A stretch of 64,000 nucleotides of DNA from Acidobacteriaceae bacterium TAA 166 (GCA_000421065.1 ATWD01000001.1:2844001-2908000), one strand, 5' to 3'. Positions 24,868 to 33,682 are shown, numbered from the stretch's first letter. A program made the numbers and translations. The notes: generated by a model not told the origin, from the sequence alone.

Positions 24868-25131
24868 ATGGAACGGCACAACCGACGGCCTGGATTCCCG
24901 GTTTGGATCGCGGCACTCGCCATCCTCCTGCTGCTGGTCACGGTGGTGACAGCTTCAAGCCACATCACCGCAGCTCCGCTGTTCTTCCTCGTCCTGGCCC
25001 CGGTGTTCCTGTTCGCGGCGGTCGAGATAAAACAACCCGGACGAGACAATGTCGACCGCCGTCCTCTCCCACTCTCTGAGTCCAGCCTCCCGTCGCTCTT
25101 CCAGCGTCCTCCGCCCTCCCTCCTCGCCTGA
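24868..25131 (+). CDS. Small putative membrane protein, unknown
   Basis: An 87-residue open frame starting at an ATG after a poor ribosome site. It has two adjacent hydrophobic segments (VWIAALAILLLLVTVVTA and PLFFLVLAPVFLFAAVEI), then a polar, Pro/Ser/Leu-rich tail. No family recognised. The composition of the hydrophobic part looks real, but the short length and weak start make this a tentative gene. It diverges from prfA and precedes another small gene on the same strand by 100 bp. Confidence 0.45.
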   Translation: MERHNRRPGFPVWIAALAILLLLVTVVTASSHITAAPLFFLVLAPVFLFAAVEIKQPGRDNVDRRPLPLSESSLPSLFQRPPPSLLA

Positions 25132-25142
25132 AGCCTGCATTC

Positions 25143-25165
25143 TCCGCAGGCCATGCGCCTGCGGA
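25143..25165. repeat. 9-bp stem-loop between two small genes
   Basis: TCCGCAGGC (25143-25151) and GCCTGCGGA (25157-25165) pair perfectly around CATGC. There is no T-run, so a terminator role is not indicated. Confidence 0.5.
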
Positions 25166-25231
25166 ACCGCCACGCGTCTGGTTTCGATCAGAAGCTGGCG
25201 AATGCTTTCGCCTTCAATCGAGGAGAGATTC

Positions 25232-25567
25232 ATGACTCTGGACCAGATTCTGGCCGCGGGCCTCTACGGCTTCGTGTGCTTCTGCGGGTTCGTCTTTGGG
25301 TGTCAACGCCTTCGCTGGCACTACCGCCGCAGGCGTGGCCTGCCCGGGGGCTTCTATCCCCGGGGAACGTCTTTGGGAAACGCCCTTCAACAGCTACAGG
25401 TCATCGCCGATCCACAGACCGGCTATGTTATCGCGGAGAAACTCGAAGAGGAGGCCGAAGACCAAGAGTCAGGCGGCCCCGACGACCCCGTGCGCCACCT
25501 TCACCGCCAGACTGCGAAGATCCGGCGCGGAGAGAAGGTGGATCGGCTGACCGCTATCCTGCGATGA
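25232..25567 (+). CDS. Small single-helix membrane protein, unknown
   Basis: A 111-residue protein with a strong start: GAGGAGAGATTC precedes the ATG at 25232. The N-terminus is a membrane helix with several cysteines (LAAGLYGFVCFCGFVFGC), followed by a basic stretch (RLRWHYRRRRG) that fits the positive-inside rule. The remaining soluble part is polar and acidic (EKLEEEAEDQESGGPDDP). No family recognised. It converges on cysK with only 13 bp between the stops. The upstream open frame from 25049 has no such features. Confidence 0.65.
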   Translation: MTLDQILAAGLYGFVCFCGFVFGCQRLRWHYRRRRGLPGGFYPRGTSLGNALQQLQVIADPQTGYVIAEKLEEEAEDQESGGPDDPVRHLHRQTAKIRRGEKVDRLTAILR

Positions 25568-25580
25568 CTACGATTGAGGA

Positions 25581-26639
25581 CTACGCCTGAACCGGAGCCA
25601 GCTGCGCACTCGGAGTCGACTTCGAGATCGCGATCTCTTCTTCGCTCATATCCACCCCCACCTCTGCGAACAGCGGCGTAGACAGATAGCGCTCGCCCGT
25701 ATCCGGAAGCATGCACAGGATCGTCGAGCCTTTGGGAGCCTGCTCGGCGACGCGCACCGCTCCCGCGAAGGTCGCGCCCGAGGTGATGCCCACGAAGATG
25801 CCCTCCTTCCGGGCCAGCTCGCGGCTCCACCTCATTGCGTCGGCGTTGGCGATGGTCTGGACCTGGTCGATCTTGTAGCTCGCCACCGCGTCCTCGGCCA
25901 GTTTGGCGATGAAGTCCGGGCTCCAGCCCTGCTGGGGGTGCGGCTTCCACGAGGGATGGCTCTGCGAAGGCTCGCCGTCCGGGTTGCGTGGCTGCGGTAC
26001 GCCGCTCGAGATCATGGGAGCATCCGCGGGCTCGCACACGACGATCTTCGTCTCCGGGCTCTCCCTGGCCAGCACGCGCGCGACGCCCTTCAGCGTGCCT
26101 CCCGTGCCGAAGCCCGTCACCCAGTAATCGAGCCTCTGTTCCGCAAAGTCATCGAGGATCTCGACCGCCGTCGTCCTTGAGTGAAAATCGGCGTTGGCCT
26201 CGTTCGAGAACTGCCGCGTCAGGAACCACCCGTGCGCCTCGGCCAGCTCCTTCGCCTTCTGGGCCATGCCCAGACCGCGGCTCGCTGCCGGCGTCAGCAC
26301 CACCTTGGCCCCGAGAAAGCGCATCAGCTTGCGCCGCTCCACCGAGAAGGTCTCGGCCATGCAGAGAACGAGCGGATAACCCTTCTGCGCGCACACCATC
26401 GCCAGGCCGATGCCGGTGTTGCCGCTGGTGGCCTCGACCACGGTCTGGCCAGGCTTCAGCGCTCCCGTGCGCTCGGCGTCTTCGATCACGCCCAGCGCCA
26501 GGCGGTCCTTCACCGATCCCAGCGGATTGAAAGCCTCGATCTTCACGTAGAGGTTCACATCCGGCGGGGCCAGACGATTGATCTTCACCACCGGCGTATG
26601 GCCGACGATCTCAAGAATGTTGGCGTAGAGTCTTCCCAC
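25581..26639 (-). CDS. cysK: Cysteine synthase (O-acetylserine sulfhydrylase)
   Basis: PLP-dependent enzyme that makes L-cysteine from O-acetylserine and sulfide. The 352-residue protein starts GRLYANILEIVGHTPVVKIN. The Schiff-base Lys is K44 in NPLGSVKDR, and the substrate-binding loop TSGNTG lies at 71-76. The family glycine loop GTGGTLKG is also present. It is longer than the usual 300-310 residues because of an insertion, roughly QPRNPDGEPSQSHPSWKPHP, after the segment APMISSGVP. CysK, CysM or a cystathionine beta-synthase-like role are alternatives; the N-terminal part fits CysK best. It diverges from the DNA ligase gene. Confidence 0.88.
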   Translation of the reverse strand: MGRLYANILEIVGHTPVVKINRLAPPDVNLYVKIEAFNPLGSVKDRLALGVIEDAERTGALKPGQTVVEATSGNTGIGLAMVCAQKGYPLVLCMAETFSVERRKLMRFLGAKVVLTPAASRGLGMAQKAKELAEAHGWFLTRQFSNEANADFHSRTTAVEILDDFAEQRLDYWVTGFGTGGTLKGVARVLARESPETKIVVCEPADAPMISSGVPQPRNPDGEPSQSHPSWKPHPQQGWSPDFIAKLAEDAVASYKIDQVQTIANADAMRWSRELARKEGIFVGITSGATFAGAVRVAEQAPKGSTILCMLPDTGERYLSTPLFAEVGVDMSEEEIAISKSTPSAQLAPVQA

Positions 26640-26697
26640 GGTTTCTCCTCCGGACGTGCAGTCAGGTCTACGATATCTTCTTTCGAACCCAAGGGAA

Positions 26698-26718
26698 ATG
26701 GCCCGCGCGGCAACGCTG
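26698..26718. repeat. Intergenic long-hairpin repeat, copy F (minimal form)
   Basis: ATGGCCCGCGCGGCAACGCT is what remains when the two repeat ends are joined. It lies in the divergent gap between cysK and the DNA ligase. Short, so identification depends on the other copies. Confidence 0.55.
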
Positions 26719-26746
26719 TCCTCGCATCTATAAAGCAGGAGAAAAG

Positions 26747-28771
26747 ATGGCCCTGTTCTTTGAGGTAGCGAACCTGGCGGAGCGGCTGGCTGGCGAATCC
26801 AGTCGGCTGAAGAAGCGGTCAGCCATCGCCGAGGCGATCCGCTCTGTCTACGATTCTGGCGGCATAGCCGCCGAAGACGCCGGCCGTTTCGCGCTCTCCA
26901 TCGCCGGAACCCCCTTCGCCGAGGCCGACCCCCGCAAGCTCAACGCCGGGGGAGCCCTGCTCTCGAAGGCTCTGCTCGCGGTCAGCGGAGCCACCGGAGT
27001 CCAGCTTACTGCAGCCTACAAACGCCACGGCGACCTCGGAGCCGCGGGCGTCGACCTGCTAACAGCCGCGCGCCATCAGCCCGAACCCAGCCTCACCCTG
27101 GCGGAGGTGGCGGACGCCTTCGCCGCCTTAGCCACGGCCCGCACCACGGCCATCCGCGCCGGGCTAGTCGAAGGGCTTTTGCGCAAGGCTACGCCGCTCG
27201 AGGCCAAGTACCTGCTCAAGCTGATGATCGGCGACATGCGCATCGGCGTGAAGCAGAGCCTGGTCGAGGAAGCGATCGCCGCGGCCTCCTCCTGTGCGGT
27301 GGCCGAGGTGCGCCACGCCGTGATGCTCGAGGCCGACCTCGCCCGGGCGGTCGAACGCGCCTTCTCCGGGACCCTCTCTGAAGCTCGCATGCGGCTCTTC
27401 CATCCGCTGGGCTTCATGCTCGCTTCGCCCGTCGATTCTCCTCAGGAAGCCGTCGAGCGCTTCGAAGAGAAGCCTGCCAGGGCAGCTCCTCAAAAGAAGC
27501 CGCGCAAAAAGAAAGCCACCAGCGAAAAGGATTTATCCGGCCACCCCGCAGACGAAGAGCTGACGGAACCCTCCTCCGAGAGACTGTCCTCCACCGAAGA
27601 GTTGTCCGAGGCGAAACCACCCCAGGTCCACACCATCGCAGCCTTTCTCGAAGACAAGTACGACGGCATGCGGGCGCAGCTCCACTGCGGCGACCCTGCG
27701 CAGCCCGGCCGCGTGGCCCTCTACTCCCGCAATAAAGAAGACGTCACCGAAAGTTACCCCGAGCTCTCCGAGGCCTTCTCCAGGGTCGCCGAATCAAACC
27801 CCAACGCGAATAGCCTCAGCCCGAACGGCCTCAGCTTAAACGGATTGATCCTGGATGGCGAGATCATAGCCTGGGATCTCGAACAAGGCCGTGCCCTCCC
27901 CTTCGCTTTGCTGGGCCAGCGCATCGGCCGCAAACGCGTCTCGAACGCCTGGCGCGAGCAGGTCCCCGTCGTCTTCATGGCCTTCGACCTCATCTACGCC
28001 GACGGCGAGCTCCTTCTGCATCTCCCCTTGCGCGAACGCCGCAACCGCCTTGAGGCCATCGCCGAGTGCCTGGTCGAGACCGTCCGCTCGCCCCTCGCCG
28101 TGGACGAACGCGCGAAGCTCCCGCAGGGCCTCATCTTCGCCGAACCCGAGCAGGAGGGCGTCGAGCGCCTGATGCTCGCTCCCTCGCGCCTGGTCGAGTC
28201 CGCCGACGACATCGAGCGCGCCTACGCCGAGGCCCGCGCCCGCGCCAACGAGGGCGTCATGTTGAAGGCGGCGGAGTCCATCTACCAGCCTGGCCGCCGC
28301 GGCCTGGCGTGGCTCAAGCTCAAGCGCGAGCTCGCGACGCTCGATGTCGTGGTCACCGGGGCCGAGTTCGGCCACGGCCGCCGCGCCGGCATCCTGAGCG
28401 ACTACACCTTCGCCGTGCGCGGGCCGGACTACGAGCGAACCGGCGAGCTGCTCAACGTGGGCAAGGCCTACTCCGGCCTCACCGACCAGGAGATCGCCGG
28501 GATGAGCGCCTGGATGATGGAGCACACTCTCGAGGATCGCGGCTTCTTCCGCACCGTGGAGCCGCTTCGAATCCTCGAGGTTGCGTTCAACAACATCATG
28601 CGCTCCGACCGCCACGCCAGCGGCTTCGCCCTGCGCTTCCCGCGCATCCTGCGCATCCGCGACGACAAGCCGGTTTCCGAGATCGATACCGTCGAGCGCG
28701 TCGAAGAGGTCTACCAGTCGCAGGTGGATAAACCGGTTGACCGCGGTGACGAGGCCGACTTCATCGGCTAG
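26747..28771 (+). CDS. ATP-dependent DNA ligase
   Basis: ATP-dependent ligase of the LigB/Lig1-like type, 674 residues: N-terminal helical DNA-binding domain (about 1-235), adenylation domain and C-terminal OB domain. The nucleotidyl-transfer Lys is K304 in LEDKYDGMRAQ. Further ligase motifs visible are DGEIIAWD, the RANEGVMLKAA segment with Glu-Gly, and WLKLKRE (motif V). Between the DNA-binding and adenylation domains, residues 240-295 form a Lys/Glu/Ser-rich linker (AAPQKKPRKKKATSEKDLSG and beyond) that is not part of the usual fold. Bacteria with NAD-dependent LigA often carry such a ligase for repair. No Ku or polymerase domain is fused or adjacent. Confidence 0.92.
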   Translation: MALFFEVANLAERLAGESSRLKKRSAIAEAIRSVYDSGGIAAEDAGRFALSIAGTPFAEADPRKLNAGGALLSKALLAVSGATGVQLTAAYKRHGDLGAAGVDLLTAARHQPEPSLTLAEVADAFAALATARTTAIRAGLVEGLLRKATPLEAKYLLKLMIGDMRIGVKQSLVEEAIAAASSCAVAEVRHAVMLEADLARAVERAFSGTLSEARMRLFHPLGFMLASPVDSPQEAVERFEEKPARAAPQKKPRKKKATSEKDLSGHPADEELTEPSSERLSSTEELSEAKPPQVHTIAAFLEDKYDGMRAQLHCGDPAQPGRVALYSRNKEDVTESYPELSEAFSRVAESNPNANSLSPNGLSLNGLILDGEIIAWDLEQGRALPFALLGQRIGRKRVSNAWREQVPVVFMAFDLIYADGELLLHLPLRERRNRLEAIAECLVETVRSPLAVDERAKLPQGLIFAEPEQEGVERLMLAPSRLVESADDIERAYAEARARANEGVMLKAAESIYQPGRRGLAWLKLKRELATLDVVVTGAEFGHGRRAGILSDYTFAVRGPDYERTGELLNVGKAYSGLTDQEIAGMSAWMMEHTLEDRGFFRTVEPLRILEVAFNNIMRSDRHASGFALRFPRILRIRDDKPVSEIDTVERVEEVYQSQVDKPVDRGDEADFIG

Positions 28772-28867
28772 CTCGATCGACATATTCGGGGGCAATTCCC
28801 CCGAGGCGCCCTTGAGTTGTGGCAGAGGAAGGCGTGCTTTTCAAGAAAGAGCACCCGTTCCCAAAGA

Positions 28868-28906
28868 GGTGTCATCCTTCGACTACGCTGCGCTCAGGAT
28901 GACACT
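28868..28906. repeat. Stem-loop repeat of the TCATCCTTCGAC ... CAGGATGAC type
   Basis: GTGTCATCCT (28869-28878) and AGGATGACAC (28896-28905) are perfect reverse complements; the loop contains CGACTACGCTGCGCTC. A TCTTAAA stretch follows, so it may end ligase transcription. I recall this core being scattered in intergenic regions of several phyla. The 28772-28923 gap otherwise holds no gene. Confidence 0.7.
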
Positions 28907-28923
28907 CTTAAATACATAGGCGG

Positions 28924-29448
28924 CTATATAAATAGATGGCCGAGAACCCTCGCCACACTCTCCTTGAGCGACAGCGACGAAGTATCCAGAATCTCGCATC
29001 CCTCCCGGACCGCCTCCTCGCGCAGATACCGAGCCCAGTTCATCATGTTTGCATCCGCTAGCTCCGGCTGGTTGCGGTCTTGCGTCAGTCTCGCGATCCG
29101 AACCTCATCTTCGCAATCGACAAGCACAATCCTTGCGGACTCAATCCCGCTTGTGGCCAGAGCTTCCTTGATAAACGCGATCCGCATCTGGCCTTCGAAG
29201 AGCACATTCGTTCCCGCCCCAAGAACCGGAGCGATCCGCTCAAGCCGCGCGAAGGTCATGGCTCGCTGCCACGCGCCTCCTGGCTGATGCCCCGTCCCAT
29301 AGGTCTCCATCACTTCAGGCGAGGGCACATCCATGTTATCGAAGCGAAAGACGGTTACGCCCAGAAGGCCAAGCTTCTCGCACTGAAGCGCAATGGCGGT
29401 CTTGCCCGCGCCCGAAGCTCCCGTAAGAACCACCAGAGAACCTGCCAT
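28924..29448 (-). CDS. P-loop nucleotide kinase-like protein
   Basis: A 174-residue P-loop protein. From the ATG at 29448 it begins SLVVLTGASGAGKTAIALQC, giving a Walker A GASGAGKT at about 10-17. A later acidic strand (ARIVLVDCEDEVRIARLTQD) could hold Walker B or a lid region, as in small adenylate/uridylate-type or dephospho-CoA-like kinases. The substrate is not evident. An ATG at 29484 adds 12 residues and is an alternative start; neither has a clear ribosome site. It converges with the DNA ligase and diverges from the permease pair. Confidence 0.7.
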   Translation of the reverse strand: MAGSLVVLTGASGAGKTAIALQCEKLGLLGVTVFRFDNMDVPSPEVMETYGTGHQPGGAWQRAMTFARLERIAPVLGAGTNVLFEGQMRIAFIKEALATSGIESARIVLVDCEDEVRIARLTQDRNQPELADANMMNWARYLREEAVREGCEILDTSSLSLKESVARVLGHLFI

Positions 29449-29577
29449 GCAGGCAAGGGTACATCTCCCCGTGTATCCTCCCATCGATCAGCGACCGCCT
29501 CCCAACCACTCGTCACATCCTCATCCCCCATCTTCCACTCCCCGGAGTAGACTGGACCTGTTCTCGCTCCCTCCGCC

Positions 29578-30804
29578 ATGGAACTCAAGGAAGCCTTCAA
29601 AATCGCCCTGCAGTCCCTGTGGGCGAACAAGCTGCGATCCATCCTCACGCTGCTCGGCGTCGTCATCGGCGTCGCCAGCGTCATTGCCGTGGTCACGCTC
29701 GTCAACGGAGCCAACGTCTACGTCGCCAGCAAGGTAAACAGATACGGCGCCGACACCTTCACCATCAGCAAGCAGCCCCAAATCATCACCAGCTACGAGC
29801 AGTACACCGAGTTTCAGAAGCGCAAGAACATCCTGCTCGACGAATATCTCTTCGTCGCCGAGAACTGCAAGCACTGCGAGCAGGTCGGCGCCCAGCAGAC
29901 CTCCACCGGCAAGATCGTCTACGGCACCCAGTCCTCCACCGACACCACCATCCGCGGCCAGACCTACTCCATGCCCGAGATGCAGAACCTCAACATCGTC
30001 CAGGGGCGCAGCTTCACCCCCATCGACGACGACCACGCCTCCCACGTCGCTGTCATCGGCTCCGACATCCAGGAGAATCTGCTCAAGGGAGAAGATCCCC
30101 TCGGCAAGGAGATCCGCGTCGACGGCGTGCCCTACACCATCATCGGCCTGGCCGAGAAGCAGGGAAAGACCCTCGGCCAGAGCCAGGACAATTGGGTCGC
30201 CGTCCCCCTCTCCAGCTACCAGAAGACCTACGGCACCGCCAAGACCCTGACCATCTACGCCAAGGCAGGCGGCGGACAGGGCGCGCTCGAGACTGCCACC
30301 GACGAGGCGCGCCAGCTCATACGCTCCCAACGCCACGACGCTCCGGGAGCTCCCGACAGCTTCTCGCTTGATACCTCCGACACCTTCGTCGGCCTGTGGA
30401 AGAGCATCAGCTCCGGGTTTGAGGCCGTGGCGGTCGCCATCGCGGCCATCTCGCTGATCGTCGGCGGCATCGTCATCATGAATATCATGCTGGTCTCCGT
30501 CACCGAGCGCACCCGCGAGATCGGCGTCCGCAAGGCCCTCGGAGCCAAACGCGGCGACATCCTGATCCAGTTCCTCATCGAGTCCGGAACCATGGCGGTC
30601 GCCGGAGGAGCTATCGGCGTCATCGGAGGCATGATCGTCGCCCAGATCGTCACCGTGCTGCTCGGCTTTCCTTCGAGCATCGCCCTCTGGAGCATCTTCG
30701 CCGGGCTCTTCGTCGCCGGTAGCGTCGGCATCTTCTTCGGCGTCTACCCGGCCCGCAAGGCCGCGGACTTAGACCCCATCGTGGCGCTGAGGTCGGAGAT
30801 ATGA
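29578..30804 (+). CDS. MacB/FtsX-type ABC transporter permease
   Basis: A 408-residue permease with the MacB architecture: one N-terminal helix (LRSILTLLGVVIGVASVIAV), a periplasmic domain of about 230 residues and three C-terminal helices. The hallmark coupling motif MLVSVTERTREIGVRKALGA follows the second helix. Such permeases transmit ATP hydrolysis to the periplasm for export of macrolides, peptides or lipoproteins. No ATP-binding subunit is encoded nearby. The next gene encodes a second, related permease, so the two may form a heterodimer. Confidence 0.85.
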   Translation: MELKEAFKIALQSLWANKLRSILTLLGVVIGVASVIAVVTLVNGANVYVASKVNRYGADTFTISKQPQIITSYEQYTEFQKRKNILLDEYLFVAENCKHCEQVGAQQTSTGKIVYGTQSSTDTTIRGQTYSMPEMQNLNIVQGRSFTPIDDDHASHVAVIGSDIQENLLKGEDPLGKEIRVDGVPYTIIGLAEKQGKTLGQSQDNWVAVPLSSYQKTYGTAKTLTIYAKAGGGQGALETATDEARQLIRSQRHDAPGAPDSFSLDTSDTFVGLWKSISSGFEAVAVAIAAISLIVGGIVIMNIMLVSVTERTREIGVRKALGAKRGDILIQFLIESGTMAVAGGAIGVIGGMIVAQIVTVLLGFPSSIALWSIFAGLFVAGSVGIFFGVYPARKAADLDPIVALRSEI

Positions 30805-30810
30805 GAAAGA

Positions 30811-30830
30811 AATGGCCTGCGCGGCAGCGC
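30811..30830. repeat. Intergenic long-hairpin repeat, copy G (minimal form)
   Basis: AATGGCCTGCGCGGCAGCGC, the two repeat ends fused. AGAAAG (30804-30809) and CTTTCT (30832-30837) flank it as complements. It contains an ATG at 30812 that opens the frame of the next gene; this is why I reject that ATG as the start. Confidence 0.65.
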
Positions 30831-30853
30831 ACTTTCTTCAGGAGCGAGCATCC

Positions 30854-32101
30854 GTGAACCTCGGCGATCAAAGAGAAGCAGTCAAGATGGCGTTCGACCA
30901 GTTGCGCGCCAACAAGATGCGCTCCGGCCTCACCATCCTCGGCATCGTCATCGGCGTCGTCACCGTCATCGCCATCTCGTCGGTGATCAACGGTCTAAAC
31001 TCGCAGGTCTCCGGCATGGTCGAGGCCATGGGAACCAACGTCATCTGGGTCTTTCGCTTCCCCGTCATCGGCGTTCGCCCCACCACCGAGATGCTCACCC
31101 GCAAGCAACTCACCATGGACGACGCCCTCGCCATGGCCGAGCTTCCGCACGTCGTTGCCGTCTCCCCCTCGCTGCGCTACCAGAACTTTCAGTTCGGTGC
31201 CGGAATGGTCACCGCCAAGTACGGCAGCCGCAAGGTCCAGAGCGTCACACTCGAGGGAGACACCGCCAGCACAAAGGACGTCTACGACGTGGACATTCAT
31301 GAAGGACGCTTCTTCGACGAACGCGAAGAGAAGACCGCCGCCAACGTCGTCGTGCTGGGCCACGACACCACGGAAGATCTCTTCCAGCACGAGAGCCCCT
31401 TGGGCAAAGAGGTCCAGATCGAGGGTCTGACCTTCACCGTCATCGGCACCGTCGAGAAGCAGAAGTCGGCCTTCGGCGGAGGCAAGAACCCCGACGACAA
31501 CTACGCCTACTTCCCCATCACCACCTTCCACAAGCTGCACCCAGAGATCCTGGACTACTGGATCAGCGTCAAGTTCGACGACCAGAAGAACAAGGCCGCC
31601 GTCATCGACTCCATCACCGAGCTTCTGCGCCGCCGCCGCAAGGTCGCGAACGAGGCCGACGACAACTTCGCCATCTTCGGGTCGGACTCCATCACCCGCC
31701 TCTGGACCCAGATCACCGGATCGCTCTTCCTGCTCATGTTCGGCCTCTCCGCCGTCGGCCTGATGGTGGGAGGGGTCGGCGTCATGAACATCATGCTGGT
31801 CTCGGTCACCGAGCGAACCCGCGAGATCGGCGTCCGCAAGGCCATCGGCGCGACCAAAAAGATCATCCTGATGCAGTTCACCCTCGAGGCCATCACGCTC
31901 TGCGCCCTCGGCGGCCTCATCGGCATCCTGCTGGGAAGCGGCCTCGCAATGGGGCTGCGCTACGTGCTCTCCTCGCAGGTCTCTCTGCTGTGGGTGCTTG
32001 CGGCGTTTCTCTCGTCCTGCGCCATCGGCCTGGTCTTCGGCATCTATCCGGCCTGGAAAGCGGCGAATCTGAATCCCATCGAGGCCCTTCGTTATGAGTA
32101 A
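30854..32101 (+). CDS. MacB/FtsX-type ABC transporter permease
   Basis: Second permease of the pair, 415 residues, same topology as the previous gene: N-terminal helix (MRSGLTILGIVIGVVTVIAI), a periplasmic domain, then three helices with MLVSVTERTREIGVRKAIGA. The ending AAWKAANLNPIEALRYE-like segment (reads YPAWKAANLNPIEALRYE) is typical of MacB permeases. I choose GTG at 30854, preceded by CAGGAGCGAGCATCC, over the ATG at 30812, which lies inside a repeat. The paralogy with the upstream permease suggests gene duplication and a heterodimeric transporter. Confidence 0.85.
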   Translation: MNLGDQREAVKMAFDQLRANKMRSGLTILGIVIGVVTVIAISSVINGLNSQVSGMVEAMGTNVIWVFRFPVIGVRPTTEMLTRKQLTMDDALAMAELPHVVAVSPSLRYQNFQFGAGMVTAKYGSRKVQSVTLEGDTASTKDVYDVDIHEGRFFDEREEKTAANVVVLGHDTTEDLFQHESPLGKEVQIEGLTFTVIGTVEKQKSAFGGGKNPDDNYAYFPITTFHKLHPEILDYWISVKFDDQKNKAAVIDSITELLRRRRKVANEADDNFAIFGSDSITRLWTQITGSLFLLMFGLSAVGLMVGGVGVMNIMLVSVTERTREIGVRKAIGATKKIILMQFTLEAITLCALGGLIGILLGSGLAMGLRYVLSSQVSLLWVLAAFLSSCAIGLVFGIYPAWKAANLNPIEALRYE

Positions 32102-32119
32102 TTTAAGGCTATAGAGACC

Positions 32120-32339
32120 ATGCGCTGCCGCGCGGGCCCACTGCGCTGGGCCACCCCACAAACGAAGACCTGTTTGTGGGGACCCCGGTACGGGCGGTCA
32201 CTTCGTGACGCGTATTTGCCCTTTGGGGTGGGGGCTCCCGTTGGTCGCTTGCACAAATCTTTGCTCCGACCAGCGGGAGGGCCCACGCCGAAGGCTCATC
32301 CGCCGTCCGCGAAGGACCGCAGTGGGCCCGGCCGGCCAT
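32120..32339. repeat. Intergenic long-hairpin repeat, copy H (long form)
   Basis: Starts CATGCGCTGCCGCGCGGGCC and ends CAGTGGGCCCGGCCGGCCAT. It carries the extra module CCCCACAAAC ... GTTTGTGGGG, GTCACTTCGTGAC, and the CTCCCGTTGGTCG / CGACCAGCGGGAG arms. It lies after the second permease gene. Confidence 0.9.
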
Positions 32340-32438
32340 CGTATTAAATTTGAAAATAGATTGATCCTGCCGTTATCCCCCGAAAGGGGTAAGACCATCG
32401 GGCTCCCATAGTCTGTAGCCAGCCGGTAGACTGGAACA

Positions 32439-33677
32439 ATGCTGGCAAACTGCATCGAGGGCCTCACTGCACTGCTAGCGCTTGGCGGCATCATTTATAT
32501 GGTGCTGGCCCTTCTTGGCGCGCGCGACTTCCATCGCTTCGTCTGCACCCGCCGTGCCGACCCCGGCTATGCTCCCAACATCTCCATCCTCAAGCCCGTC
32601 AAGGGGATCGATCAACGCATGTACTCCGGCTTCGTCAGCCACTGCAGCCAGCAGTACCCCGGCCGCTACGAGATCGTCTTCGGCGTCTCCTCGCTCGACG
32701 ACCCCGCAGTACCCGAGATCGAGCGTCTCCAGCAGGAGTTTCCCGCCATCGACATCCGCCTGGTCGAGTGCACCCGCCGCCTCGGCACCAGCGGCAAGGT
32801 CAGCAACCTCGTCCAGATGCTCGAGGCCGCCCGCTACGAGCACATCGTCATCAACGACAGCGACATTCTCGTCTCCCCGCGCTACCTCTCGCGCATCGTA
32901 AGCTGCTTCGCCCCCCATTCGGATGAGGCTACGGACGCTGGCGTGAATACAAAGTCGGTCGGCATGGTCACGGCGCCCTACGTCGGTCGCACCCCCACCA
33001 CCGGCGCCGGCCTCTGGTCGCGTCTCGAGGCCCTCGGCATCTCGACCGACTTCTTCGCCGGCGTCCTCACCGCGCGCAAGCTTGAGGGCGGCATCCGCTT
33101 CGGTCTCGGCTCCACCCTCGCCACCACCCGCACCGCGCTCGCCGCCGCCGGAGGTCTCGAGCCCCTGGTCGAGTACCTCGCCGACGACTACGAGATGGGC
33201 GTCCGCATCGCCCAGGCCGGCTACCGCGTCGAGCTCGCCGACGAGGTCGTCGAGACCTCCGTCCCCAACTACGACCTGCGCGGCTTCGTCGATCACCAGA
33301 TGCGCTGGGCGCGTTCGACGCGCGACTCGCGCAAGCTGGGCTACGTCGGCCTGGGCATCACCTTCTGCCTGCCCTGGGCCATCTTCGCCTGCGTGGCCAG
33401 CGGGTTCGCTCTGTGGAGCTTCACCCTGCTCAGCCTCGCCGCGCTGGCGCGCGTCGCTGTGGCCCTCACGGTCGGGGTCGGCGTGCTGCGCGACGGACAG
33501 GTGCTGCGCGATCTCTGGCTGCTGCCCCTGCGCGACTTCTTCGCCTTCGGCTTCTGGCTCTGGAGCTTTGCCGGAGACACCGTGGTATGGCGTGGCGAGA
33601 CCTTCCACCTCCACAACGGACGCCTCAGCCGCCTCACCACAATCGCCCCGGTCAAGGCCGACCGCTCCGTCGCGTAG
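32439..33677 (+). CDS. hpnI: HpnI-like / ceramide glucosyltransferase-like GT21 enzyme
   Basis: Membrane-bound glycosyltransferase of 412 residues related to GT21. An N-terminal helix (LLALGGIIYMVLALLG) is followed by a GT-A domain: SILKPVKGID, the donor/metal site INDSDILVSP at about 138-147, ADDYEMGVRI at 248-257 and the QxxRW motif HQMRWARSTR at 286-295. Three C-terminal helices follow. HpnI adds N-acetylglucosamine to bacteriohopanetetrol; ceramide-type glucosyltransferases are the close alternative. No other hopanoid genes are visible. A UDP-sugar epimerase and dehydrogenase come next, which would fit sugar-nucleotide supply. Confidence 0.78.
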   Translation: MLANCIEGLTALLALGGIIYMVLALLGARDFHRFVCTRRADPGYAPNISILKPVKGIDQRMYSGFVSHCSQQYPGRYEIVFGVSSLDDPAVPEIERLQQEFPAIDIRLVECTRRLGTSGKVSNLVQMLEAARYEHIVINDSDILVSPRYLSRIVSCFAPHSDEATDAGVNTKSVGMVTAPYVGRTPTTGAGLWSRLEALGISTDFFAGVLTARKLEGGIRFGLGSTLATTRTALAAAGGLEPLVEYLADDYEMGVRIAQAGYRVELADEVVETSVPNYDLRGFVDHQMRWARSTRDSRKLGYVGLGITFCLPWAIFACVASGFALWSFTLLSLAALARVAVALTVGVGVLRDGQVLRDLWLLPLRDFFAFGFWLWSFAGDTVVWRGETFHLHNGRLSRLTTIAPVKADRSVA

Positions 33678-33682
33678 GGACT

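Noticed and set aside
30812..30853. Upstream ATG of the second permease
   Set aside because: It lies in repeat copy G; GTG 30854 has a proper ribosome site and the expected N-terminus.
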